Origin: Flavobacteriales bacterium
Lineage (GTDB): Bacteria > Bacteroidota > Bacteroidia > Flavobacteriales > UA16
DNA length: 14,349 nt
Reading direction: 5' to 3'
NCBI GenBank assembly: GCA_028141885.1
Contig: JAOIQU010000035.1
Span: 1-14,349 of the forward strand
This document shows positions 1 through 7,891 of this stretch, in pieces. The translations under genes were made by a program, and so were the position numbers. The notes beneath the pieces were generated by a model, which was given only the letters and a program-made list of their open reading frames with translations, did no database searches and was not told where the DNA came from. Each line of letters opens with the position of its first letter. Positions within the stretch are counted from its first letter, which is position 1.

Positions 1-339
1 CTGGACGAACACGCCGTCGTATGACCCGCCGCTGAACACGTCTTTGTGGCCATCGTTGTCGAAATCGGCCACGCACATACCCCATTGGCTTGCCCCGCTG
101 ACCTGACCCAAATCGTAATCGACAAACTCGCCTCCCGTGGTTTGGTACAAGGTGTGAAGGTTGCGGCTTTGATCGAGGACAATCAAGTCGTCAAACCCGT
201 CGCCGTCGAGATCTGCAAATCCAATGCATCCCCCGCTGTTGTACTCGTCAGGAAGGAGGTTGTTGGCGTTGGTGAAGGTTTGGGCATGGGTGGTCAAGGC
301 AATTCCAAAAGCCAACAGAGTGAGAGTGGGTCTTCGCAT
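1..339 (-). CDS. Secreted FG-GAP/VCBS-repeat protein, N-terminal part (cut by window edge)
   Basis: The minus strand is open from ATG at 339-337 to the window edge, giving 113 residues with no stop. Residues 1-20 form a signal peptide (two Arg, a hydrophobic core, then Thr-His-Ala-Gln). Two calcium-binding-type loops follow: DLDGDGFDD at 43-51 and DFDNDGHKD at 92-100, each preceded by a beta-strand-like segment. This is the spacing of FG-GAP/VCBS beta-propeller repeats. In Bacteroidota such proteins are usually exported by the type IX system through a C-terminal domain, which would lie outside the window. The role is probably extracellular binding or adhesion; the substrate is unknown. The purine-rich AAGACGAAGAATC just before the ATG is a weak ribosome site. 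The gene diverges from the glucosaminidase gene at 493. Family confidence is high, function low. Confidence 0.88.
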   Translation of the reverse strand, partial: MRRPTLTLLAFGIALTTHAQTFTNANNLLPDEYNSGGCIGFADLDGDGFDDLIVLDQSRNLHTLYQTTGGEFVDYDLGQVSGASQWGMCVADFDNDGHKDVFSGGSYDGVFVQ

Positions 340-492
340 GATTCTTCGTCTTGAAGATACGCCATCGAACTAAGGCAGTTGGCGTAACGTTGCCACGAGG
401 GGTTATTCACATGGGTTAGAGGAGCAACTTCAGAGGGGGAGCTGCGAAGGCGGGCACGGAGAAAGTAGTTTGGACGTTCAGAGAATAGCGCC
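340..492. other. Divergent intergenic spacer between FG-GAP and glucosaminidase genes
   Basis: This 153-bp spacer must hold the start signals of both divergent genes. I found no full TAnnTTTG element on either strand. The nearest rightward candidate is TAGTTTG at 466-472, one base short of consensus, with no TTG at the right distance upstream and only 20 bases before the ATG at 493. No convincing hairpin, tRNA or small ORF was seen. Confidence 0.4.
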
Positions 493-1581
493 ATGGTCCA
501 ACTGAACACTGCACACACATTGAAGGCCCTGATGGGATTGGGATTCGCCCTTTGGATGGGCGCGGCTTGGGCGGCGACGTCCAAAGGCGATGGCACGGGG
601 TCGGAACCGGTGGCGACCAACGAGACGTACATCGCACAATGGCAGGGCGAGGCGTTGCGCCAAATGGAGAAGTACGGCATCCCCGCGAGCATCACGTTGG
701 CGCAAGGCATTTTGGAAAGTGGCAATGGGGTGAGTGAGTTGGCGAAGCGGTCCAACAACCACTTTGGCATCAAGTGCCACTCGACGTGGACGGGCAAGCG
801 CACCTACCACAACGACGACGAGAAAGGCGAATGTTTCCGTGTGTACGACGACGCGAAGGACAGCTACGAAGACCACAGTCACTTCTTGTTGCGAGACCGG
901 TACGCGCGCCTGTTTGAGCTGGATCCGACCGACTACAAAGGCTGGGCGAAAGGGCTGAAAGCGTGCGGATACGCCACCGACCCGGCGTATGCGGACCGTT
1001 TGATCACCCTCATCGAGAAGCACGAATTGCATGTGCTTGACGAGCCTGGAGGGACGTGGTCCGGCGGTGGGGACGCGGTGGCTTCGAACGAGGCGGGAAG
1101 CGACGAGAGCGCGCCGAGGCGCAACGTGCGGGAACACGACGTGGTGCGCAAAGCGAGTGGCGGCGGCGGGACAGTGGAAGTGGGCAACCGCCATCGGGTT
1201 CGGACGACCGTGCACGGCGTGCAGTTTGTGTACGCGGAAGCTGGAGATACGCAGGCGTCTTTGGCCAAGGATTTGGACTTGATGCCCTGGCAGATTCGGA
1301 CCTACAACGAGGTCGGCAAGCAGCACGAATTCCTGCAAGGCGACCGGATTTACATGCAGCCGAAGAAGGGGCATGCCGCCACGCCGTGGCATACGGTGCG
1401 ACAAGGCCAAAACCTGTGGCAAATCGCCCAAATGCGCGGCATCCGAACCCCCGCCCTTGCGCGCAAAAACAACCTCAAGCCCAACGAAGTGCCGCGTCCC
1501 GGCACGAAGCTGAGTTTGCAGTGGCCCCTGAACAAAGAGGGCAAGCTCCCGTGGTGGGCGAAGGCGCTGGGCGCGGAGTGA
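493..1581 (+). CDS. Glucosaminidase-family murein hydrolase with two LysM domains
   Basis: This 362-residue exported protein probably cleaves peptidoglycan glycan strands at N-acetylglucosamine (GH73-like). The signal peptide covers about residues 1-28 (Lys11, hydrophobic core, AAWA cleavage region). The glucosaminidase domain spans about 45-185: YGIPASITLAQGILESGNG places the expected catalytic Glu at 75, followed by NNHFGIKC (88-95) and the YEDHSHFLL region typical of flagellum-independent Bacteroidota enzymes. A low-complexity Gly/Ser/charged linker (185-230) leads to two LysM-like repeats at about 239-290 and 298-343 that should bind peptidoglycan. ATG 493 is chosen because it gives a complete signal peptide; an internal ATG at residue 14 would remove the only N-terminal Lys. 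The next gene starts 60 bp after the stop. It could be an endo- or exo-acting enzyme; the sequence does not decide. Confidence 0.9.
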   Translation: MVQLNTAHTLKALMGLGFALWMGAAWAATSKGDGTGSEPVATNETYIAQWQGEALRQMEKYGIPASITLAQGILESGNGVSELAKRSNNHFGIKCHSTWTGKRTYHNDDEKGECFRVYDDAKDSYEDHSHFLLRDRYARLFELDPTDYKGWAKGLKACGYATDPAYADRLITLIEKHELHVLDEPGGTWSGGGDAVASNEAGSDESAPRRNVREHDVVRKASGGGGTVEVGNRHRVRTTVHGVQFVYAEAGDTQASLAKDLDLMPWQIRTYNEVGKQHEFLQGDRIYMQPKKGHAATPWHTVRQGQNLWQIAQMRGIRTPALARKNNLKPNEVPRPGTKLSLQWPLNKEGKLPWWAKALGAE

Positions 1582-1641
1582 TACATGTAGGTGACGAGGG
1601 TCGCGCGCAAACGGAGGCCGGCTGACTAACTTGCAGGCACC

Positions 1642-2802
1642 ATGCCGTTCTATCAAAAGCTGGGCAGCATTCCGCCCAAACGTCACACCCAGTTCCGCCA
1701 AGAAGACGGCGAACTGCATCACGAACAGTTGTTTGGAACGATCGGATTCGTCGGGATGAGCTCGCTCCTGTACCACCGCCAGCGGCCGACGCAGGTCGTG
1801 GAGGTGCTGGGCAGCGAGGACGTGAGGCCGGTGGCAGCCGTCGAGCGCAACTTGCTCAGCAGGAAGCTCGACGGGTGGGCCGTGAAGCCCGGCAAGGACT
1901 GGTTGGGCTCGCGCGTGCCCACGCTGTTCAACAGCGACTGCACCGTGGCCCTTGCCGCCCCGCCCAAGGTGGAGCGCGACGACATCTACAAGAATGCAGA
2001 CCAGGACGAAGTGGTCTTTGTGCATCGTGGCGAGGGGGTGCTGGAGACGATGTTTGGGCAGATCGCCTACGGACAGGGCGACTACCTCGTGATTCCACGG
2101 GGTGTGATGCACAGATTCAAGTGGGCGACCGAGGACAACCGAGCCCTGATCGTGGAGAGCGCGTCGCCCGTGGTGACGCCCAAGCGGTACCGGAACCACT
2201 TTGGGCAGCTTCTCGAACACAGCCCCTACTGCGAGCGCGACCTTCGACCACCGAGCGCCCTTTGCAACGTCAGTGGCGAAGGCGACGGACCGTTCAAGGT
2301 GCGCATCAAAAAGGAAGGCATGCTGCACGACTACATGTACGCGAGCCACCCGTTTGACGTGGTCGGCTGGGACGGTTACCACTTTCCCTACGCGTTCAGC
2401 ATCCACGATTTTGAACCCATCACCGGTCGCGTTCACCAGCCGCCTCCGGTGCACCAAACCTTCGAGACCGACGGCTTCGTCATTTGCAGCTTTGTGCCGC
2501 GCCTGTACGACTACCACCCGCTCTCAATTCCGGCGCCCTACAACCACAGCAACATCGACTCTGACGAGGTGCTGTACTACGTGGACGGCGACTTCATGAG
2601 CCGCACAGGTGTGGGCCCAGGCCAAATCACGCTCCACCCCGCTGGCATCCCGCACGGGCCACACCCCGGCACCTACGAAGGAAGCATTGGCAAGGAGCGC
2701 ACCGAAGAATTGGCCGTGATGGTCGACACCTTCCGCCCCCTCCAAGTGACCCAACAAGCCCTCGACCTCGAGTTGGAGGGCTACCACCAAAGCTGGTTGT
2801 GA
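1642..2802 (+). CDS. hmgA: Homogentisate 1,2-dioxygenase
   Basis: This cytosolic non-heme iron enzyme opens the ring of homogentisate with O2 to give 4-maleylacetoacetate in tyrosine and phenylalanine degradation. The 386 residues are shorter than the roughly 430-445 of proteobacterial and animal enzymes. The double cupin-like fold is recognisable: residues 110-175 contain the DQDEVVFVHRGEG stretch (120-132), and the C-terminal domain carries the metal site. Candidate Fe ligands are His302 (PYNHSN), Glu309 (DSDEV) and His338 (IPHGP). By my alignment His302 to Glu309 is seven residues, one more than His335-Glu341 in the human enzyme, so a small insertion probably lies in this loop. hppD follows after 55 bp, so the two consecutive steps are adjacent. 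The next enzymes, maleylacetoacetate isomerase and fumarylacetoacetase, are not in the window. Confidence 0.93.
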   Translation: MPFYQKLGSIPPKRHTQFRQEDGELHHEQLFGTIGFVGMSSLLYHRQRPTQVVEVLGSEDVRPVAAVERNLLSRKLDGWAVKPGKDWLGSRVPTLFNSDCTVALAAPPKVERDDIYKNADQDEVVFVHRGEGVLETMFGQIAYGQGDYLVIPRGVMHRFKWATEDNRALIVESASPVVTPKRYRNHFGQLLEHSPYCERDLRPPSALCNVSGEGDGPFKVRIKKEGMLHDYMYASHPFDVVGWDGYHFPYAFSIHDFEPITGRVHQPPPVHQTFETDGFVICSFVPRLYDYHPLSIPAPYNHSNIDSDEVLYYVDGDFMSRTGVGPGQITLHPAGIPHGPHPGTYEGSIGKERTEELAVMVDTFRPLQVTQQALDLELEGYHQSWL

Positions 2803-2857
2803 CTCGCCTCGACGGCACACCCAGAAACGTTACGACCTCCCCGAAGAACCAGAAGAC

Positions 2858-3994
2858 ATGCTGACCGAACCCACCACCAACCTCGAAAAAGTCGTTCCTG
2901 AAGCCCACGACTTCCTGCCGTTGCTCGGGACGGACCACGTGGAACTGATTGTCGGCAACGCCAAGCAGAGCGCCTACTACTACATGGCGGCCTGGGGCTT
3001 CCAACCGTTGGCCTTCCGCGGCCTGGAAACCGGCAGCAAAGACCGCGTGAGCTACGTCTTGCGCCAGGACAAAATCACCCTTGTCCTCACCACCCCACTC
3101 GCCGAGGGCGGCGAACTCAACGCTCACCTCGACAAGCACGGGGACGGCGTGAAATCGGTGGCGCTTTGGGTGCCGGACGCGCGGAAGAGCTTTGAGGAGA
3201 CGACCAAACGAGGCGCCGTGGCCGAGTTTGAGCCTGAGGTCCGGAACGACGACGACGGGGAGGTGGTGCTCAGCGCCATCAAGACCTACGGCGACACCAT
3301 CCACGTCTTCGTGGAGCGCGAGAACTACAGCGGCGTGTTCCTTCCTGGCTACCGCACCTGGAACCCCGACTTCAAGCCCGCGCCCGTGGGCCTCAAATTC
3401 ATCGACCACATGGTCGGCAACGTCGGCTGGGGCGAGATGAACACCTGGTGCAAGTTCTACGCGGAGGTGATGGGCTTTGCCCAGCTCGTGTCCTTTGACG
3501 ACAAGGACATTTCGACGGAATACACCGCGCTCATGTCCAAGGTGATGAGCAACGGCAACGGCCGCATCAAGTTCCCGATCAATGAGCCTGCGGAGGGCCG
3601 CAAGAAATCCCAAATCGAGGAATACATCGACTTCTACCAAGGCGCGGGCGTGCAGCACATCGCCGTCGCGACCGACGACATCGTCAGCACCGTCACCGCC
3701 CTCAAGGACCGCGGCGTCGAATTCCTCTACGTCCCGGACAACTACTATGACGATATCCTCGACCGCGTCGGCGAAATCGAGGAAGACCTCGAACCCTTGC
3801 GCAAGCTTGGCATTTTGATCGACCGCGACGACGAGGGCTACCTGTTGCAGCTGTTCACCAAACCCGTGGTCGACCGCCCGACGATGTTCTTCGAGATCAT
3901 TCAACGCAAGGGCGCCAAAAGCTTTGGCAAGGGCAACTTCAAAGCCCTGTTCGAAGCCATCGAGCGCGAGCAAGAGAACCGCGGCACGCTGTAA
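2858..3994 (+). CDS. hppD: 4-hydroxyphenylpyruvate dioxygenase
   Basis: This enzyme converts 4-hydroxyphenylpyruvate and O2 to homogentisate and CO2 with a mononuclear Fe(II). It supplies the substrate of the dioxygenase encoded just upstream. The 378 residues hold two vicinal-oxygen-chelate domains: an N-terminal one (about 20-155, LGTDHVELIVGNA) and the catalytic C-terminal one (about 178-350). The expected iron ligands are His184 (FIDHMVGN), His267 (GVQHIAVATDD) and Glu346 (MFFEIIQR), all present. The C-terminal FGKGNFKALFEAIEREQ is the family's hallmark tail, so the protein looks intact and active. Start ATG 2858 follows the purine-rich AGAAGAC. The next gene begins only 9 bases after its stop, which suggests co-transcription with the ABC ATPase. 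Confidence 0.97.
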   Translation: MLTEPTTNLEKVVPEAHDFLPLLGTDHVELIVGNAKQSAYYYMAAWGFQPLAFRGLETGSKDRVSYVLRQDKITLVLTTPLAEGGELNAHLDKHGDGVKSVALWVPDARKSFEETTKRGAVAEFEPEVRNDDDGEVVLSAIKTYGDTIHVFVERENYSGVFLPGYRTWNPDFKPAPVGLKFIDHMVGNVGWGEMNTWCKFYAEVMGFAQLVSFDDKDISTEYTALMSKVMSNGNGRIKFPINEPAEGRKKSQIEEYIDFYQGAGVQHIAVATDDIVSTVTALKDRGVEFLYVPDNYYDDILDRVGEIEEDLEPLRKLGILIDRDDEGYLLQLFTKPVVDRPTMFFEIIQRKGAKSFGKGNFKALFEAIEREQENRGTL

Positions 3995-4003
3995 CTTCAG
4001 CCT

Positions 4004-5590
4004 GTGAGCGACGCCCCCCTCCTTTCCCTTCGCGACATTCAAGTCGCCTTTGACGGCGGCAAGCCGGTGGTGAAAGGGGTGTCTTGTGACGTTTGGGCTG
4101 GGGCCACGACCTGCATCGTGGGCGAGTCCGGCTCGGGCAAAACCCTCACCTCTCTGGCCATCATGGGGCTGCTTCCCGGCAAGGGAAAGCTCGTCGCGGG
4201 CGAGGTTCGCGGGCCGGAGGGGGCGCTCTGGGCGGCCCCGGGCGAACACCACACGCCCGTAGGCCGGGACGTGGCCATGATTTTCCAGGACCCGATGTCG
4301 TCCCTGAACCCATCGATGCGGGTCGGGGCTCAGGTCGCCGAGCCGCTCGAACTTCACCAGGGCGTGAGGGGCGAGGCGGCCCAGGCTGAGGTTGCGCGCT
4401 TGTTTGCCGAAGTCGGCTTGCCCGAGGGGTCTGAGCGCAAATACCCGCATGAATTGAGCGGGGGCCAAAAGCAACGCGTCATGATCGCCCTCGCCTTGGC
4501 CTGCAACCCAAAGGTGTTGCTGGCCGACGAACCGACGACGGCCCTGGACGTCACGGTGCAGCGTGCCATCCTCGACTTGCTTCAGGAACTGCGTGACGCG
4601 CGCGGCCTCGGAGTGCTTTTTGTGACCCACGACCTCGACGTCGTCAAGGACATTGCCGACCACGTGGTGGTGATGCGTCACGGCACGGTCGTCGAGTCGG
4701 GACCGTGCGACAAGGTGATGCACACCCCCTCCCACCCCTACACCCAAGAGCTGTTGGCGGCCATGCCACAGCCGCTTGCGGGACAGCGGGGCGACGCTGA
4801 GGGCGAGGGCGCCGACGTGCCTTTGATCGACGCGCGCAATGTGGTGAAGCGGTACGTGACCAAAAAGAACCTGTGGGGCAAACCCCTCGAACACTTCACC
4901 GCACTCAACGGAGTCAGCCTGGCCATCGCCCCAGGGGAGCGTGTTGGGCTGGTGGGCGAGAGCGGGTCAGGCAAATCGACCCTCGGACGGGTCATGCTTG
5001 GGCTTGATGAGGCGGACGAAGGCGAAGTGAGGTGGAAGGGTGATGCCGCAGAAGGCCGGGCGTTTCGCCGGTTGGCACAACCCGTGTTCCAGGACCCATT
5101 CTCGGCGCTCAACCCGCGGATGACCGTAGGCGCGGCCTTGCAAGAAGCCGTTGACCAACGCCTCGCCATCGAGGGGCCGTCGGTGCGCGAATTGCTGGAA
5201 GAAGTGGGACTGACGGCCGACGATGCGACGCGACGTCCGGGCAGCTTCAGCGGCGGCCAGCGACAGCGCATCGTGCTGGCGCGGGCCCTGGCGCTGTCGC
5301 CGGAATTTCTGGTGCTGGACGAAAGCGTGGCGGCGCTGGATTTGCGGATCCAAGCGGAGATTTTGGACTTGCTCAAAGCCCTTTGCGAACGCCGAGGCCT
5401 CACGTTCTTGTTCATCAGCCACGACCTGAATGTCGTGGGGGCTGTGTGCGATCGCATCGCAGTGATGCAGGCTGGTGAAATCGTGGAGGAAGGCCCTGCA
5501 GCCCAAATCCTGAGTTGTCCACAACATCCCTACACCCAACGTTTGTTGTCAAGCCGTCCGGGGCAGAAAAGCAGGGGGCGCGTTGCGTAA
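4004..5590 (+). CDS. Peptide-type ABC transporter, fused double ATP-binding subunit
   Basis: This 528-residue cytoplasmic ATPase has two complete nucleotide-binding domains in one chain, as in YejF or GsiA, equivalent to DppD plus DppF. Domain 1: Walker A GESGSGKT at 40-47, signature LSGGQKQR at 151-158, Walker B VLLADE at 171-176 and H-loop His209. Domain 2: Walker A GESGSGKS at 318-325, signature FSGGQRQR at 415-422, Walker B FLVLDE at 435-440 and H-loop His473. Both domains end in an oligopeptide-transporter tail with HPYTQ (244-248 and 508-512). The start is GTG at 4004, nine bases after hppD. No permease or binding-protein gene lies in the window, so its membrane partner is elsewhere. 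The substrate is probably oligo- or dipeptides; nickel, glutathione or a microcin-type peptide cannot be excluded. Any link to tyrosine use rests only on gene order. Confidence 0.93.
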   Translation: MSDAPLLSLRDIQVAFDGGKPVVKGVSCDVWAGATTCIVGESGSGKTLTSLAIMGLLPGKGKLVAGEVRGPEGALWAAPGEHHTPVGRDVAMIFQDPMSSLNPSMRVGAQVAEPLELHQGVRGEAAQAEVARLFAEVGLPEGSERKYPHELSGGQKQRVMIALALACNPKVLLADEPTTALDVTVQRAILDLLQELRDARGLGVLFVTHDLDVVKDIADHVVVMRHGTVVESGPCDKVMHTPSHPYTQELLAAMPQPLAGQRGDAEGEGADVPLIDARNVVKRYVTKKNLWGKPLEHFTALNGVSLAIAPGERVGLVGESGSGKSTLGRVMLGLDEADEGEVRWKGDAAEGRAFRRLAQPVFQDPFSALNPRMTVGAALQEAVDQRLAIEGPSVRELLEEVGLTADDATRRPGSFSGGQRQRIVLARALALSPEFLVLDESVAALDLRIQAEILDLLKALCERRGLTFLFISHDLNVVGAVCDRIAVMQAGEIVEEGPAAQILSCPQHPYTQRLLSSRPGQKSRGRVA

Positions 5591-5626
5591 TTTGGACTCG
5601 CATTCCGCGATTTGCAATCCCACGTC

Positions 5627-6397
5627 ATGTCCCTTGTTTTGAAATCCCTTGAGGATGGCATCCTCACTCTGACGGTCCATCGGCCGGAAGCCCTCAATGC
5701 GCTCAACCGCAACGTCATCGACGCCCTCAGCGCGGCCCTTGAAGCGGCCCAGGACTACCCAGACGTTCGCGTCATTGTCCTGACAGGTGCGGGAGAAAAA
5801 GCCTTCGTGGCCGGCGCGGACATCAAAGAATTCGCCGACTTCGACCAAGCCCAAGGCGAGGAGTTGGCGCGTCGCGGTCAGCGCGACCTGTTCGACCGAG
5901 TCGAGCAAAGCCGCAAGCCCGTGGTGGCGGCCATCAACGGATTCGCCCTTGGCGGCGGCTTGGAACTGGCCATGTCGGCCCACGTGCGCGTCGCCTCGAC
6001 CAACGCCCGCATGGGACTGCCTGAGGTGAGTCTCGGGGTGATTCCGGGGTATGGTGGCACCCAACGTTTGGCCCAAATCGTCGGCAAAGGCAAGGCCCTG
6101 GAAATGGTCCTGACCGGCGGCATGATCGACGCGGAAGCTGCACTTGCCTGCGGGCTCGTCAACCAAGTCGTCGACCAAGACATCTTGCTCGAGACCGCCC
6201 AAGCGATGGCGGGCAAAATTGCCAAGAACGCCCCGACAGCACTGGCTGCAGCGCTGGACAGCGTGTTGGCTGGTTACAGCCGAGACGGATTTGGCGTGGA
6301 AATTGAACGGTTTGGGCAATGCTTCACCACCGACGACTTCAAAGAGGGCACGACGGCCTTCCTCGAAAAGCGCAAACCTCAATTCCCCGGAACATGA
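5627..6397 (+). CDS. Enoyl-CoA hydratase / crotonase family protein
   Basis: This 256-residue cytoplasmic enzyme probably hydrates short-chain 2-enoyl-CoA to 3-hydroxyacyl-CoA. Both catalytic glutamates of the family are present: Glu113 (GGGLELAM) and Glu133 (GLPEVSLG). The oxyanion-hole segments are VAGADIKEF (61-69) and LGGG (109-112), and GYGGTQRL (141-148) is another crotonase hallmark. ATG 5627 gives the family's normal N-terminus; an in-frame TTG at 5612 would add five residues with no apparent purpose. It starts 36 bases after the ABC gene. Its TGA overlaps the ATG of dut in an ATGA arrangement, so dut is probably translationally coupled to it. It could serve beta-oxidation, butyrate-type metabolism or amino-acid degradation; the sequence does not specify chain length. 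Confidence 0.94.
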   Translation: MSLVLKSLEDGILTLTVHRPEALNALNRNVIDALSAALEAAQDYPDVRVIVLTGAGEKAFVAGADIKEFADFDQAQGEELARRGQRDLFDRVEQSRKPVVAAINGFALGGGLELAMSAHVRVASTNARMGLPEVSLGVIPGYGGTQRLAQIVGKGKALEMVLTGGMIDAEAALACGLVNQVVDQDILLETAQAMAGKIAKNAPTALAAALDSVLAGYSRDGFGVEIERFGQCFTTDDFKEGTTAFLEKRKPQFPGT

Positions 6398-6864
6398 GCA
6401 ACACGATGACAACCGAAGGCGTGTTGGTGCCCGTGGTGGCGAACACGCCCCACCCCCTGCCCGCCTACGGCACGCCCGACAGCGCAGGCCTCGACCTGCG
6501 GGCCAAACTCGACGCCCCCGTCGTGCTTCAGCCAGGCGAGCGCGCCCTGATCCCCACCGGACTGCACTTGGCCTTGCCGCGTGGATTTGAAGCGCAGGTT
6601 CGCCCCCGAAGCGGCCTCGCGTACAAGCACGGGGTGACGGTCCTCAACAGCCCTGGCACCATCGACGCGGACTACCGCGGCGACGTCGGGGTCATCTTGA
6701 TCAACCATGGGCAAGCCCCATTCACCGTGGAAGACGGCGAACGCATCGCCCAACTCGTGCTCGCACGTTGCGAACGCGTGGCATGGGCCCTCACAGAAAC
6801 CGTCGAACAGTTGCCAGAGTCCACACGGGGCGCTGGCGGGTTTGGCCACACGGGAACCTCCTGA
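6394..6864 (+). CDS. dut: dUTP diphosphatase (trimeric type)
   Basis: The enzyme hydrolyses dUTP to dUMP and pyrophosphate, keeping uracil out of DNA and feeding dTMP synthesis. All five motifs of trimeric dUTPases are present in the 156 residues: motif 1 AGLDLRA (31-37), motif 2 RPRSGLA (70-76), motif 3 [10 protein letters not shown] (88-97) with the catalytic Asp91 and the discriminating Tyr94, motif 4 ERIAQLV (116-122) and motif 5 [10 protein letters not shown] (145-154). The chosen ATG overlaps the enoyl-CoA hydratase stop as ATGA. The frame stays open for 25 codons upstream, but that part lies inside the hydratase gene and has no dUTPase character. A second ATG at 6406 is possible. The nucleotidyltransferase starts after only 4 bases, part of the order dut-nucleotidyltransferase known in Bacteroidota. 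Confidence 0.96.
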   Translation: MSNTMTTEGVLVPVVANTPHPLPAYGTPDSAGLDLRAKLDAPVVLQPGERALIPTGLHLALPRGFEAQVRPRSGLAYKHGVTVLNSPGTIDADYRGDVGVILINHGQAPFTVEDGERIAQLVLARCERVAWALTETVEQLPESTRGAGGFGHTGTS

Positions 6865-6868
6865 CAGC

Positions 6869-7891
6869 ATGAACATCATTGTGCCCATGGCGGGCCGCGG
6901 AAGCCGCCTTCGCCCCCACACCCTCACCGTTCCCAAACCGCTCGTTCCTCTTGCGGGCAAGCCCATCGTCGAACGCCTGGTAGAGGACATTGTCCGAACG
7001 GCCCACGACGGGGTGGACAACATCTGCTTTGTCATCGGCGACTTCGGTGCCGAAGTCGAGCGGGAACTCGTGGCCATCGCCGAGCGACTGGGCGCCAAAG
7101 GGCACATCCGCTATCAGGACGAGCCGCTAGGCACCGCCCATGCCATCCTGTGCGGAAAGGACTTCCTCGAGGGGCCTGTGGTGGTCGCCTTTGCCGACAC
7201 CCTGTTCCGTGCGGATTTCACCATCGACCCTGAAGCCGACGGGGTGCTGTTTTGCCAGCGCATTGAGGATCCTTCGGCGTTTGGGGTGGTCGTCACAGAC
7301 GATGCGGGGACCATTGTCGACTACGTGGAAAAGCCTCAGGAGTGGGTGGGTGATTTGGCCATGATTGGCATCTACGCCTTCAAGGACGGCGCACGCTTGA
7401 ATCGCGAACTCCAGCACCTGATCGACCACAACGTAATCAAAGGCGGAGAGTACCAGCTGCCGGACGCCTTGCGAAACATGACCAAGGACGGCCTGCGGTT
7501 TATGCCCGGCGAGGTGTCCGAGTGGATGGATTGCGGCAACAAGGCCGTCACCGTGGAAACCAATGCCCGAATCTTGAGCATCCTGCAAGAAGAAGGGCGT
7601 CTGGATGGCATTCCTGCGTCCGCGAAGGTGAAGGACAGCGTCGTGTTGCAACCCTGTCACCTTGGGGAAGGCGTGGTGCTCGAACGCGCCGTGGTCGGTC
7701 CTCACGTGACCCTCGGTCCTGGTACCGTGGTCCGCGACGCCCGCGTCAGCAACGCCCTGGTGGCTGGAAACAGCCTCATCGAACACGCCGTCCTCGACGG
7801 GGCCATGGTGGGCGCCAACGCCGCTTGGCACGGTTCTCCTGACGACGCCAGCATCGGCGATTTCTCCACCGTAGGCACGCCGCGCTCATGA
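6869..7891 (+). CDS. Sugar-phosphate nucleotidyltransferase with C-terminal left-handed beta-helix
   Basis: The 340-residue protein matches the RmlA/GlmU-like family that makes NDP-sugars from NTP and a sugar 1-phosphate. The N-terminal domain has the nucleotide loop AGRGSRLRP (8-16), the conserved Lys23 in VPKPL, a metal-binding Asp110 in FADTLF (the usual Gly before Asp is Ala), VEKP (153-156) and WMDCGN (219-224). Residues about 255-320 show repeating hexapeptide-like steps (for example GEGVVLERAVVGPHVTLGPG), a left-handed beta-helix that may be structural or an acyltransferase remnant. ATG 6869 lies 4 bases after dut; the open frame continues upstream only as dut shadow. The stop overlaps the TPR lipoprotein start (ATGA). 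The product is probably a precursor for cell-surface glycans; the nucleotide and sugar are not predictable from sequence. Confidence 0.9.
   Translation: MNIIVPMAGRGSRLRPHTLTVPKPLVPLAGKPIVERLVEDIVRTAHDGVDNICFVIGDFGAEVERELVAIAERLGAKGHIRYQDEPLGTAHAILCGKDFLEGPVVVAFADTLFRADFTIDPEADGVLFCQRIEDPSAFGVVVTDDAGTIVDYVEKPQEWVGDLAMIGIYAFKDGARLNRELQHLIDHNVIKGGEYQLPDALRNMTKDGLRFMPGEVSEWMDCGNKAVTVETNARILSILQEEGRLDGIPASAKVKDSVVLQPCHLGEGVVLERAVVGPHVTLGPGTVVRDARVSNALVAGNSLIEHAVLDGAMVGANAAWHGSPDDASIGDFSTVGTPRS

Noticed and set aside
466..472. TAGTTTG as a promoter for the glucosaminidase gene
   Set aside because: One base shorter than TAnnTTTG and no -33 TTG at the right distance.
1591..1632. Short GTG-initiated frame (12 residues, Arg-rich) between glucosaminidase and hmgA
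   Set aside because: Too short, no overlap with either gene and no supporting signal.
1627..1633. TAACTTG just before hmgA as a promoter
   Set aside because: Lacks one T of the consensus, has no -33 element and lies only 8 bases before the ATG.
478..2517. 679-codon open frame on the minus strand across the glucosaminidase and hmgA genes
   Set aside because: Its His/Val/Leu/Arg-rich composition is that of an antisense shadow in GC-rich DNA; it lies over two well-supported genes and shows no domain.
2627..4894. 755-codon open frame on the minus strand across hmgA, hppD and the ABC ATPase
   Set aside because: Antisense shadow caused by G/C third positions; no recognisable motif, and the plus-strand genes have intact catalytic residues.
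5588..5594. TAATTTG after the ABC gene as a promoter for the hydratase
   Set aside because: Made by the TAA stop plus following bases, one base short of consensus, with no upstream TTG at about 19 bases.
6319..6393. 25-codon upstream extension of dut
   Set aside because: Lies within the hydratase gene; the ATGA overlap at 6394 gives the normal dUTPase N-terminus.
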